Shown here: positions 1-7,777 of the stretch, in pieces
How the letters are laid out: every line of letters begins with the position of its first letter
Numbering within the stretch: position 1 is the stretch's first letter
From: Bacillus xiamenensis
Lineage (GTDB): Bacteria > Bacillota > Bacilli > Bacillales > Bacillaceae
NCBI RefSeq assembly: GCF_000300535.1
Contig: NZ_AMSH01000029.1
Location: 1-42,280, forward strand
Direction of reading: 5' to 3'
DNA length: 42,280 nucleotides
The notes under the pieces: generated by a model
The model's database searches: none
Seen by the model: the letters and a program-made list of their open reading frames with translations, nothing else
Told to the model about the DNA's origin: nothing
Made by a program: the position numbers and the translations under genes

Positions 1-84
1 GGTTGTTGAATTTGCAGACACACAGGACTTAAAATCCTGCGGTAGGTGACTACCGTGCCGGTTCAAGTCCGGCCCTCGGCACCA
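1..84 (+). tRNA. tRNA-Leu(UAA), 5' end cut off by the window
   Basis: The anticodon loop reads ACTTAAAAT (anticodon TAA). A class II long variable arm, a GGTTCAAGTCC T-arm and a 3' CCTCGGC acceptor strand with encoded ACCA follow. About five 5' acceptor bases lie before base 1. Together with the next tRNA-Leu it matches the Leu-Leu end of the B. subtilis trnD array (from memory). Confidence 0.95.
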
Positions 85-121
85 TTGTTTTTTTATATAA
101 GTTGCGCTATTTAATGATCAT

Positions 122-203
122 GCCGGTGTGGCGGAATTGGCAGACGCGCACGACTCAAAATCGTGTTCCTCACGGAGTGCCGGTTCGACCCCGGCCACCG
201 GTA
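122..203 (+). tRNA. tRNA-Leu(CAA)
   Basis: The acceptor GCCGGTG pairs with CACCGGT, the anticodon loop is ACTCAAAAT (CAA), and the long variable arm is typical of class II tRNA. The T-loop is GGTTCGACCCC. The discriminator A is at 203 and CCA is not encoded. It lies 38 bases after the preceding tRNA-Leu and is the last tRNA of the operon. Confidence 0.95.
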
Positions 204-239
204 TCTATAATCGGTAATTGAATGAATGTACTGTCAATC

Positions 240-272
240 TAATGCTTCTCTATTATGGAGAGGCATTTTTTT
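240..272 (+). terminator. Intrinsic terminator of the tRNA operon
   Basis: ATGCTTCTC and GAGAGGCAT form a nine-pair stem (one G-U) around a short loop, followed by seven T. It ends the tRNA array. Confidence 0.8.
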
Positions 273-599
273 GTGTTTTAAATTTGCTTTGGTGTTTGCA
301 CAGGCAGCATGTAACATCATTCCTAAGAACAGATCATGAGTTTGAATCATCTAACGTCATAGTGAATTGCATTTCATTCTTGAATATTTCAGATAAACAG
401 AAGATCCGTATCCCTTTCTAGAAAGCAAAGTGTTGAAAACTCCTTTAGTTGATCCATCCCATTTGATAATATAAAATTAGCGATCTAAAGAAAGGGCAAC
501 TTAATACCCTTGACATGGTTTACAAAATGAAAAGTTATACAGTCCTTCGTTTTAAGTATTCGATTACTTTTCTGTGTAAATCATTCAAGGGATACAGGG
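273..599. other. Gene-free AT-rich stretch
   Basis: No open frame here has a convincing ribosome binding site. One possible -35 box (TTGACA, 510-515) has only poorly spaced -10 matches (TTATAC at 19 bases). I see no RNA gene, mobile element or repeat. Confidence 0.5.
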
Positions 600-632
600 A
601 TGCATGCTGTGGACAATTATATTCCCTTTGCT

Positions 633-713
633 AAGCAGGGACCTTTAGATAGCTGCTTTTATGTATAGGGAAAACTCCACCTCTGGCTGGTATCCCGTCT
701 TTAGGGGGATTTT
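633..713 (+). promoter_or_regulatory. Structured leader with possible attenuator and SD-sequestering hairpin
   Basis: AAGCAG (633-638) can pair with CTGCTT (653-658), followed by a short T run. Further down, ATCCC (692-696) can pair with GGGAT (706-710), whose G-run is the Shine-Dalgarno region of the downstream kinase gene. A 23-codon frame starting at 661 runs through this hairpin into the gene start, but it has no clear ribosome binding site. The pairing is visible; a role in translational attenuation is inference. Confidence 0.4.
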
Positions 714-715
714 TA

Positions 716-1510
716 ATGAAAAATCAATATAACAATGAAGAATTACTGACAGGCGGGAATGTCTCAAACGTCTATCGTTCGGGAGATACGGTTAGACGGG
801 AATTAAAGCCAGGCAATAGCAACATACACAAATTATTAAAGCATTTGGAGAAAAAGAATTTCAATTATGCCCCAAAGTATTTAGGTATTGATGATGAAGG
901 GAGAGAGATACTCTCTTTTATCGAAGGGGAGGCCGGCAATGATCCTGTAAAAGGCTATATGTGTTCTCATGATGTTTTAAAAGAAATAGCGAAAATGCTA
1001 AGACTTTACCACGATGCTGTAAGTGACTTTCCAATATCAGATGATTGGGAACGAATGGACAATACACCTAACCAAACAGAGGTGGTGTGCCATAATGATT
1101 TTGCCCTGTACAACATTATTTTTAATCATGGAAAACCTGTAGGAATCATTGATTTTGATGTTGCGGCTCCTGGTCCAAGACTTTGGGATATCGCCTATAC
1201 ACTTTACACTTGTGTCCCTCTTAGTAGATTCATTCGCACCGAGACTGGTAAGCTGGTTCAATATCATTCATTAGAACATGCAGATCCTATAAAATATAGG
1301 ATTCAATTGTTTTTCGAATCCTATGGTGAGAAAATGGGAGAAAGTTTTTTGGATATGGTGTTGCTGCGCTTAGAGGGGTTATGTAAATACATGAAAAGAA
1401 AAGCACATGAAGGGGACATAGCTTTTCAGAAAATGATCGCTGAAGGGCATCTTGAACACTATCAAAAGGACTTGGAATTCATTCAGGCGCACGGAAAAGA
1501 ATGGATTTAA
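716..1510 (+). CDS. Aminoglycoside phosphotransferase (APH)/choline kinase family protein
   Basis: The 264-residue protein has the eukaryotic-like kinase fold of the phosphotransferase enzyme family. CHNDFALYNI (about residues 125-134) is the Brenner-type catalytic loop with Asp and Asn, and GIIDFDVAAPGP carries the metal-binding DFD. An early TGGNVSNVYR stretch resembles the nucleotide-binding loop. Family members phosphorylate aminoglycosides, macrolides, choline or related alcohols; the substrate cannot be read from sequence. The start ATG follows AGGGGGAT at good spacing. The gene stands alone behind the tRNA operon, a common site for acquired genes. The structured leader could regulate it. 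Confidence 0.8.
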   Translation: MKNQYNNEELLTGGNVSNVYRSGDTVRRELKPGNSNIHKLLKHLEKKNFNYAPKYLGIDDEGREILSFIEGEAGNDPVKGYMCSHDVLKEIAKMLRLYHDAVSDFPISDDWERMDNTPNQTEVVCHNDFALYNIIFNHGKPVGIIDFDVAAPGPRLWDIAYTLYTCVPLSRFIRTETGKLVQYHSLEHADPIKYRIQLFFESYGEKMGESFLDMVLLRLEGLCKYMKRKAHEGDIAFQKMIAEGHLEHYQKDLEFIQAHGKEWI

Positions 1511-1580
1511 GAGCAACCATCGTTTCATGGAGGGTTTGTCTTAGGATTAAATTGAATGTAAAAAAGGCGGCGTTATTCTA

Positions 1581-2285
1581 TTGCAATCTACTACTATATT
1601 ACGGGTCATCATTCAAGACGAGAGGTCAACACATGATCCGCATTTTAGACAGTACTGTGTACAAAAAGAGCAAGGGCTGCGTAAAGAGGCGCTAAAAGTC
1701 CTTGATTCCTTTATTGAAGAAATGAAGAAGAACGATTTTGAAACACAGCGTGTCTTTGTGGAGTGGGTGTTTGAGTGGATTGAACAGTTTGAGGATGGTC
1801 ACCAGTTGCTTGTGTATCCGTTGGTGAATGGAATTATCCAGCCTGTTCTTCAAAAATGGATGAATATTGATCCATTGGATGTGAGACCGTATCGCTGGCA
1901 AGGTCTGTTTGTGCACCAAGGAGAAGCACTGCCTTATTTATTGAAGGCGGTAGAGCTTGGAGGCGGTGAGGAGCAGCGTGTGATTGTTCAGATTTGTGAA
2001 ACCTATGTATCGGCGTTGTGGTATTCGTTTCACCATATACATGAAGATCTTTATTTAAGTACCTTTGAGATGGATCAAGAGCGAATTCAGGGCATTCAAG
2101 ATGTCGTGATGCTGATACAAGATGAAAGGACACGTACCTATTATCAAAAACAAGCAGATTACTATACGCAGCTTTTATCGGACTGGATTAAATTTCAGCA
2201 AACGGAGACAAACGATTTTATGAAATGGTGTGCTGAGCGAGAGAAGTCGTATGAATGGGTGGAGACTTTTTATTATCGCCAATAG
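1581..2285 (+). CDS. Conserved hypothetical protein, DUF unknown
   Basis: The protein has 234 residues. The TTG start at 1581 is preceded by a purine-rich AAAAAGGCGG at somewhat long spacing; a later start cannot be excluded. It is acidic, helix-rich and aromatic-rich (many W, F and Y in the second half), with no signal peptide or membrane segment. I recognise no catalytic motif. A strong terminator follows directly, so it looks like a monocistronic unit. No function is assigned. Confidence 0.6.
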   Translation: MQSTTILRVIIQDERSTHDPHFRQYCVQKEQGLRKEALKVLDSFIEEMKKNDFETQRVFVEWVFEWIEQFEDGHQLLVYPLVNGIIQPVLQKWMNIDPLDVRPYRWQGLFVHQGEALPYLLKAVELGGGEEQRVIVQICETYVSALWYSFHHIHEDLYLSTFEMDQERIQGIQDVVMLIQDERTRTYYQKQADYYTQLLSDWIKFQQTETNDFMKWCAEREKSYEWVETFYYRQ

Positions 2286-2296
2286 ATATGATGGAT

Positions 2297-2323
2297 AAAC
2301 GACAGAATGTTTCTGTCGTTTTT
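2297..2323. terminator. Bidirectional intrinsic terminator
   Basis: AAACGACAGAA and TTCTGTCGTTT form an 11-pair stem with a TGT loop, flanked by A-run and T-run. It serves the convergent genes ending at 2285 (+) and 2322 (-). Confidence 0.85.
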
Positions 2324-2870
2324 ATATGTCGAGCCATATGCGCTTTATTTCTAAATGATCTGGTCGAAAGTATTTTAGGACATAGACATCTGGGTTGCTG
2401 AGTGTTTTCCATTCATTGAATCCTATGTCCGGATCAGCATATTTGAGGAGCAGGCTCATGATATTGCCATGTGTGACAAAGAGGGTATGATCTTCTCCTC
2501 TTTTTATTTGTTCGTCAAGAGCTTCTACGATCCGGTTCATGGCTTCCTGACTGGATTCTCCGCCTTCATACGCGATGGTTAAATCCATAAAAGTGAGCTT
2601 TAGCTTTTCATACCAATCGTCCATTGGCTTGCTGCTTAACACACGTTCAGAGAGACGCTCATCCGTTTTTATCTTAAGCTGTTTTGTATGGGCAAGAGGC
2701 TGGCTGGTTTGGATCGCCCGTTTATAAGGACTTGAGATGATCTGATTGAGTTGTATGCTCGAAAAGAACTCGGCGAGTGTGTGTGATTGTGCGATGCCCT
2801 GCGGTGTTAAAGCCGCGTTTTTGGATTGTCCATCTGCTTGGCAGTGTCTGACGATATAATAGGTTTTCAT
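2322..2870 (-). CDS. Histidine phosphatase family protein (phosphoglycerate-mutase-like)
   Basis: Starting at the ATG at 2870 (SD AAAGGTG just upstream), the protein has 182 residues. An earlier in-frame start at 2936 lacks a good site. The N-terminus MKTYYIVRHCQADG carries the RH catalytic motif at residues 8-9. SSPYKRAIQTS holds the second Arg, and FVTHGN carries the second catalytic His. These mark the two-histidine phosphatase superfamily, which includes phosphoglycerate mutases and alpha-ribazole phosphatase-like enzymes. The substrate is unknown. A terminator just upstream (2904-2928) separates it from the preceding small gene. Confidence 0.85.
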   Translation of the reverse strand: MKTYYIVRHCQADGQSKNAALTPQGIAQSHTLAEFFSSIQLNQIISSPYKRAIQTSQPLAHTKQLKIKTDERLSERVLSSKPMDDWYEKLKLTFMDLTIAYEGGESSQEAMNRIVEALDEQIKRGEDHTLFVTHGNIMSLLLKYADPDIGFNEWKTLSNPDVYVLKYFRPDHLEIKRIWLDI

Positions 2871-2903
2871 GGGATTACACCTTTCATTGAGTAAATAGAG
2901 GAT

Positions 2904-2928
2904 AAAAAAATCATCCAGTTTTGGATGA
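2904..2928 (-). terminator. Intrinsic terminator
   Basis: Read on the minus strand, TCATCCA, AAAC, TGGATGA, then seven T. It ends the small gene at 2949-3140 and lies only 34 bases before the start of the histidine phosphatase gene, so that gene needs read-through or a promoter overlapping the hairpin. Confidence 0.75.
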
Positions 2929-2948
2929 GCATTCACGAAAGTCTAGGT

Positions 2949-3140
2949 TCATTTGTTTGTATCTGTTTCTTTATAGGGATCTGTGAGCTTGGAGGTCAGG
3001 TCTAAATTGAATAAAAAATCATCTAAGGTGTCTGTACCAAAGGGAAGGGTGGAAAAGTTAATTGGGATACAGTCTTCTTGCGTTTCTGAAGTGATCGGTT
3101 GTTTGGGCTGCTTTTTTCTCCAGTTCTTAAACAAGCACAT
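2949..3140 (-). CDS. Small hypothetical protein (63 aa)
   Basis: The start ATG is preceded by a strong AAAGGGGG site at good spacing, and a terminator follows, which supports a real gene. The N-terminus (MCLFKNWRKKQPKQP) is basic and the remainder acidic and polar. There is no membrane segment or recognised domain. No function is assigned. Confidence 0.55.
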   Translation of the reverse strand: MCLFKNWRKKQPKQPITSETQEDCIPINFSTLPFGTDTLDDFLFNLDLTSKLTDPYKETDTNK

Positions 3141-3244
3141 GTAGGGCCCCCTTTTCTAAGAAAAAGATGGATTTATACATAATATACGGGGAGAGTTGTC
3201 CGAGCGTCAATTGTTTTCTTCAAATGGGTCTATTCAATTTATAC

Positions 3245-3277
3245 GAAAGAAGCCACAGGCAAGTGCGGCTCTTTATG
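3245..3277 (-). terminator. Possible terminator of the 89-residue gene
   Basis: On the minus strand AAAGAGCC can pair with GGCTTCTTT with a bulge. The stem is imperfect and the T-run short, so this is tentative. Confidence 0.35.
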
Positions 3278-3282
3278 AATAT

Positions 3283-3552
3283 TTACATAGCATGACGTAA
3301 TGCTTGCAGTAATTTACGTTCGCACCTTAAGTTGTATCGCTTTTTATGGAGTTTCTCCGTTTTAAACCTGCCAATGGCATGGCGAACATCTTGGTGATAA
3401 ATGATCAGCTCTCTACTTGTTTGCTCATTTAATAACGCTTGAAACCAGCTATATTGTTTCAGATGTACTGCGTTCCTGGAGATATCCTCTTCATCTACCT
3501 GTAGAAAAGGGATATACAGAGCAAGGGTAAAGATGTCTAAAATAAAACCCAT
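3283..3552 (-). CDS. Small hypothetical protein (89 aa)
   Basis: I chose the ATG at 3552 rather than the upstream ATG at 3579 because AAAGGAGGAGATGAT precedes it at ideal spacing. The product begins with a hydrophobic stretch (MGFILDIFTLALYIPFL) and ends very basic, with several Arg/Lys/His clusters. It could be membrane-associated through its N-terminus. I do not recognise the family. Confidence 0.6.
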   Translation of the reverse strand: MGFILDIFTLALYIPFLQVDEEDISRNAVHLKQYSWFQALLNEQTSRELIIYHQDVRHAIGRFKTEKLHKKRYNLRCERKLLQALRHAM

Positions 3553-3618
3553 ATCATCTCCTCCTTTCATATGGTTCATTACGCTTAGAAAAGAGGAAAG
3601 GTTTCATTCAATTGATCT

Positions 3619-4308
3619 CTAAAAACAATCCCAGTGCATCAACCATTCTTTCGTTTCTTTGTTGTAATAAAAATACATGGTGCCATGATCACCAATCATG
3701 AAACGAGGTTTTTCTTCTGAGGCGATTTGCAGCATGAATTCACCTTGCTTTTGATGGGGCGGAGATTGAATATAAGCCCCATATCCGCCGATTTTTGTGA
3801 ACGAGTAATTTGAGTAGTGTTGAAAGAAGTAGTCTGTTGCTTCTTCACTTTCATTCACTTCTGATAAATCAACGTACGACCAAGCTTCCTCCCAGCACGG
3901 GTAGTCTTCTTGTTCACTTTCGCTCCACTGGATTTGAAAGGGTTTGATTCCTTTCACTTCTTCAGGGGTCTCAACGATTTCTAATCCTTCCATTGTTGAA
4001 TATTCAATGAGCTTCCAGCCTTCACCGTTTTTGGTGATATCAATCGGAAGTGCTTTCTGGTTGAGAAAAATTTGTATCATCTTACATTCATCAAAGCCGT
4101 TTATTCCCCCTGGTACTTCTGGTAAATATATTTGCAAAATGGGAATCATAGCTTCGTCTTGATCTGTCGGCCATCCTTTATCAGGTTGCATGAAAAAATG
4201 ACCGGCAAACCAGCTGTATCTAGATGGATCAGGACGAAATCCGCCAATCTTGGCCGTGACTGGTGTTTTCCCTATTTGATTTAATTCATGATAAGCCTTG
4301 ATCTCCAT
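3619..4308 (-). CDS. DUF1963 (YwqG-like) family protein
   Basis: The 229-residue soluble protein has the DUF1963 pattern: an early KIGGFRPDP segment, WP and IPILQIYLPEVPG strands, an acidic middle, and a C-terminal KIGGYGAYIQSPP followed by beta strands ending in YFYYNKETKEW. B. subtilis YwqG of this family sits in an LXG-toxin operon; the biochemical function is not established. The gene lies 18 bases downstream of the DUF2262 gene on the same strand, so the two are probably cotranscribed. The SD is GGAGAG. Confidence 0.75.
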   Translation of the reverse strand: MEIKAYHELNQIGKTPVTAKIGGFRPDPSRYSWFAGHFFMQPDKGWPTDQDEAMIPILQIYLPEVPGGINGFDECKMIQIFLNQKALPIDITKNGEGWKLIEYSTMEGLEIVETPEEVKGIKPFQIQWSESEQEDYPCWEEAWSYVDLSEVNESEEATDYFFQHYSNYSFTKIGGYGAYIQSPPHQKQGEFMLQIASEEKPRFMIGDHGTMYFYYNKETKEWLMHWDCF

Positions 4309-4326
4309 TTAACATCTCTCCATCCA

Positions 4327-5130
4327 TTAGCCTGCAATATGTGCATCCTGAAACGTGCCATTGATATTTCCAGTGACAATGATGACATGTCCCCAAAATA
4401 CATCACCGTCATGATAGTAGGCTTCAAATTCTCCATTTGGATAAGCATGGAGGCTTTCCAGTGACATGCGGTTAATCAATTGATCTTGCGAGATCTCTTC
4501 TTGATGTTCAGCCGAGTCGTCTTGTTCCTGCCAATCTTTGGCTAATTCAATCAGTTTATTTGCCGCAAATGATTTAATAGAGGAATCCCATTTAGCCTGT
4601 TCTTGTACGAGTTGTCTAGCGGTTTGGAGAGAGGCGGCTATGTCTTCGTCTTCTTCAAGATTGAAGTAGAGAAGGCTTTCCTGGTTGCCCCATTGGATGG
4701 TTGTTTCAAATAAGTCCAGTCCTTTTACTAATTCAAAGGTGCCCAATTTGTCATCGTGATAAAAGACAGGTTTTTGAGCCTCTTCTAATATCTCTTCAAG
4801 ATCTCTATCCTCGGTATCTGTATCGCTAAGTGATACGAGCATGAATTCACCTTCACCTTTTCGAACCTGAAGTCTAACGATTGATTCTTGATGTATTTGT
4901 GCTTGTTTTTCTCGTAATCCCTTGTCATCTGTTAACCAGCACAGTCTCATTTTTTCGGTTGTGATTCGGTCATTTTCCTTCCAAGCAATGAGTGGAATGG
5001 AAGCGGTCCAAAGCGTTTCTTTTCCTGCTTTTCCTGCACCGACCCCAGAAGGTCCTGTGACAGCTATGATGTCTATCACTTCTTCTGAAAATCTTTGTTC
5101 AAATGTGTTGATTTGTTTGTTCGTTTTCAT
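4327..5130 (-). CDS. DUF2262 domain protein
   Basis: The protein has 267 residues. The last about 50 (SLHAYPNGEFEAYYHDGD, then VFWGHVI and GTFQDAHIAG) match the DUF2262 signature. The rest is acidic with repeated strands and has no signal peptide or membrane segment. It is the first gene of a two-gene unit with the DUF1963 gene. Both families are found beside contact-dependent or polymorphic toxin loci, so an immunity-like or stress role is possible, but no toxin gene is present in this window. The SD is GGGGG, seven bases before the ATG. Confidence 0.7.
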   Translation of the reverse strand: MKTNKQINTFEQRFSEEVIDIIAVTGPSGVGAGKAGKETLWTASIPLIAWKENDRITTEKMRLCWLTDDKGLREKQAQIHQESIVRLQVRKGEGEFMLVSLSDTDTEDRDLEEILEEAQKPVFYHDDKLGTFELVKGLDLFETTIQWGNQESLLYFNLEEDEDIAASLQTARQLVQEQAKWDSSIKSFAANKLIELAKDWQEQDDSAEHQEEISQDQLINRMSLESLHAYPNGEFEAYYHDGDVFWGHVIIVTGNINGTFQDAHIAG

Positions 5131-5145
5131 AGGATGTCCCCCAGC

Positions 5146-5165
5146 TTGATTGATTGATTGATTGA
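5146..5165. repeat. Tetranucleotide microsatellite (TTGA)x5
   Basis: Five perfect TTGA units lie just upstream of the SD of the DUF2262 gene, in its 5' untranslated region. Such tracts can change length by slippage. Confidence 0.9.
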
Positions 5166-5510
5166 TGGAGCTATACCTTTATCACACCGTACATTGGCAG
5201 AGGAAATCAAGCTTTTTTTTTTAAAACTGTTTTTAGGTTTATAGAAGCAGAGCGGATACATGGATTGTTGGAGGTTGAGTCACAATAAAAGAGCAAATGG
5301 GCTGAGATCGAATTTTGTATAATTTTGGGTAAATAAGTCGAAAAGCCTAGGTGATTCTTCCTTTTCTTTATAATTACTTTGACACGATTAGATGAAAAAA
5401 GTAAAGTAGTACTGAGTGATTTACAAAACCTTCATGATTCACTGAAATGTGAAGTTTTAGTAAATTTAGTGTAAATGGATAATTTTCCTTTTATTTACTC
5501 GTATTTTTTT
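5166..5510. other. Gene-free AT-rich intergenic region
   Basis: This stretch lies between the divergent DUF2262 and LTA-synthase genes. I see no ORF with a ribosome binding site and no hairpin with a T-tract. The only clear signal is the ECF-type promoter at its right edge. Confidence 0.6.
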
Positions 5511-5539
5511 TGAAACTTATGATGCTTCTCATTCGTTAT
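5511..5539 (+). promoter_or_regulatory. ECF sigma (sigma-M/X type) promoter of the LTA synthase gene
   Basis: TGAAAC (5511-5516), a 17-base spacer, then CGTTAT (5534-5539) match the Bacillus ECF consensus TGAAAC-N16/17-CGTNTA. B. subtilis yfnI, a member of the same enzyme family, is known to be sigma-M dependent. The assignment here is by sequence match. Confidence 0.65.
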
Positions 5540-5673
5540 ATTAAAGGAGCACATGTAGCCAGCGGAGACAGAGCATCGGAATAACTGGTGCAGAAGATTT
5601 ACATTTGCAAAATGAATGTAAATTTTTTATGATTTCATTTATATCAGATCGAAATGAAGAAAGAAGAGGTTTT

Positions 5674-7617
5674 ATGAAAAAAATATTTGCGAACAAATAT
5701 AGCTTTTTTGTTTTGGCTGTTCTTTTATTTTGGGCAAAATCGTATACAGCTTACAAAATGGACTTTAATTTAGGAGTCAAAGGTTCTTTTCAAGAGGGGC
5801 TTCTTTTATTAAATCCATTCAGTTCAGCCATTGTGTTTTTAGGACTTGCTCTCTTTTTGAAGGGGCGTAAATCTGCCATTGTTTTAATTGTCATTGATTT
5901 TATTATGACCGCACTTTTATATGCGAATGTAGCGTATTACCGTTTCTTTGATGACTTTTTGACTTTCCCAACTATGAAGCAAGCGGGCAATCTTGGGGGA
6001 GGCATGACTGGCGGTGTGTTAGCCAGCATTAAGCCGCATGACCTTTTGTACTTCATTGATATCATTATTTTAATTGCTATTGTCATTTGGAGACCAGAAG
6101 TGAAGAAGTTCCAAATGAAAAAGACGTTTGCACTGCTGATTGTGGCTGCGGGTGTTGGACTGTTCTTTGTCAATCTACATTTAGCTGAAAAGGATCGTCC
6201 TGAATTATTAACGAGAACATTTGATCATAAATATATTGTCAAATATTTAGGTGTTTATAACTATGCGATTTATGACGGTGTGCAAACGGCGCAAAATGCA
6301 ACGCAGGTAGCAAATGCAAGCAGTGACGATTTAACGGATGTTGTGAACTACACGACCTCTCATTATGCGAAGCCAAATGCTGAGTATTTTGGTCAAGCAA
6401 AAGGGAAAAACATCATTAAAATTCATTTAGAAAGCTTCCAGTCGTTCTTAATTGACTACAAATTAAATGGAGAAGAAGTCACGCCATTTTTAAACAAGCT
6501 GGCTCATGGTAAAGATGATTTTACGTATTTCGATAACTTCTTCCATCAGACTGGTCAAGGGAAGACATCTGATGCTGAGCTGATGATGGATAATAGTATG
6601 TTTGGCTTGCCAGAGGGTGCAGCGTTTGTGACAAAAGGTGAAAATACCTTCCAATCACTTCCTGCGATCCTAGATCAAAAAGCAGGCTATACAAGTGCAG
6701 TGCTCCACGGTGACTATAAATCTTTTTGGAACCGTGACACGATTTATAAGCATATGGGAATTGATCAATTCTTCGATGCTTCATATTACAACATGGATGA
6801 AGAAAACCTTGTGAATATGGGTCTGAAGGATAAGCCGTTCTTTAAAGAATCAATCCCAATGTTAGAATCGTTGAAAAAGCCATTTTATGCCCATTTAATG
6901 ACTCTCACAAATCACTATCCATTTAATTTAGATGAAAAAGATGCGACGATCGCTAAGGCAACAACTGGCGATAAAACCGTAGATAATTACTTCCAAACAG
7001 CAAGATATTTGGATGAGTCATTAGAGCAATTCTTTAAGGACTTGAAAAAATCAGGTCTTTATAAAGATTCGGTGATTCTATTATATGGTGACCATAACGG
7101 TATTTCTGAGAACCATAACCGTGCAATGAGCGAAATCCAAGGGAAAGAAATTACCCCTTATCAAAATGCACAAAATCAGCGTGTTCCGCTCATGATTCGT
7201 ATCCCTGGAAAACAGGGCGGCGTGAACCATACGTATGGCGGTGAAGTCGACGTGATGCCAACACTTCTTCACTTACAAGGTATTGATTCAAATGAGTTCG
7301 TGAATTTTGGGACAGATCTATTTTCTAAACAGCATGATCAAACCGTTGCATTCCGTAATGGAAACTATGTGACACCGAAATATACCCTTGTAGATAATAC
7401 AGTCTACGATACAAAAACGGGTAAAGTTGTGAAACAAAATAAAAAGACAGAAGCAATTAAAGCCCGTGTTGATAATCAGTTAAGCCTTTCAGATAAAGTG
7501 CTCTACAGGGATCTTCTTCGATTCCATAAACTATCTGATTTTAAACCAGTGAATCCATCTGATTATTTCTATGGTAAAACAAACAAAGAGAACGAGGCGG
7601 ATTCTTCTGCTAACTAA
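5674..7617 (+). CDS. ltaS: Lipoteichoic acid synthase family protein (YfnI-like)
   Basis: The protein has 647 residues from the ATG at 5674 (SD AGAAGAGG), the usual LtaS length; an upstream in-frame ATG at 5605 is less likely. An N-terminal block of five membrane helices is followed by an extracellular alkaline-phosphatase-fold sulfatase domain. IHLESFQ (metal Glu), GQGKTSDAEL (catalytic Thr) and LYGDHNG (metal Asp/His) are all present. These enzymes polymerise glycerol phosphate from phosphatidylglycerol on the outer membrane face. An ANA-S site after the linker (QVANASSDD) resembles the signal-peptidase site of LtaS proteins. The sigma-M-like promoter points to the stress-induced YfnI paralogue. 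Confidence 0.92.
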   Translation: MKKIFANKYSFFVLAVLLFWAKSYTAYKMDFNLGVKGSFQEGLLLLNPFSSAIVFLGLALFLKGRKSAIVLIVIDFIMTALLYANVAYYRFFDDFLTFPTMKQAGNLGGGMTGGVLASIKPHDLLYFIDIIILIAIVIWRPEVKKFQMKKTFALLIVAAGVGLFFVNLHLAEKDRPELLTRTFDHKYIVKYLGVYNYAIYDGVQTAQNATQVANASSDDLTDVVNYTTSHYAKPNAEYFGQAKGKNIIKIHLESFQSFLIDYKLNGEEVTPFLNKLAHGKDDFTYFDNFFHQTGQGKTSDAELMMDNSMFGLPEGAAFVTKGENTFQSLPAILDQKAGYTSAVLHGDYKSFWNRDTIYKHMGIDQFFDASYYNMDEENLVNMGLKDKPFFKESIPMLESLKKPFYAHLMTLTNHYPFNLDEKDATIAKATTGDKTVDNYFQTARYLDESLEQFFKDLKKSGLYKDSVILLYGDHNGISENHNRAMSEIQGKEITPYQNAQNQRVPLMIRIPGKQGGVNHTYGGEVDVMPTLLHLQGIDSNEFVNFGTDLFSKQHDQTVAFRNGNYVTPKYTLVDNTVYDTKTGKVVKQNKKTEAIKARVDNQLSLSDKVLYRDLLRFHKLSDFKPVNPSDYFYGKTNKENEADSSAN

Positions 7618-7627
7618 CTGAGTTTTG

Positions 7628-7656
7628 GGCAAGCACAGAAAGGTGCTTGCCTTTTT
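7628..7656 (+). terminator. Intrinsic terminator after the LTA synthase gene
   Basis: GGCAAGCAC, loop AGAAAG, GTGCTTGCC, then five T. It implies that the signal peptidase gene has its own promoter. Confidence 0.9.
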
Positions 7657-7711
7657 CTCTCTCAGCATGATTTGTTGGCAAAATATGTTTATATTTAGGG
7701 AGGAAACAAGT

Positions 7712-7777
7712 GTGACGTCAGCGGCCAGCTGGCGAAAAACTCATTTCGTCCTAGGGGATTTCAGGAGGAGCTTATGA
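7712..7777 (+). CDS. Possible 21-residue upstream ORF coupled to the signal peptidase
   Basis: A GTG codon eight bases after GGGAGG opens a 21-codon frame. Its TGA overlaps the ATG of the signal peptidase gene (ATGA). The arrangement suggests translational coupling, but the peptide (MTSAASWRKTHFV...) resembles nothing I know and could be fortuitous. Confidence 0.3.
   Translation: MTSAASWRKTHFVLGDFRRSL

Noticed and set aside
218..421. 67-codon plus-strand frame after tRNA-Leu
   Set aside because: It begins before the tRNA terminator and runs through it, has no ribosome binding site, and the composition is not protein-like.
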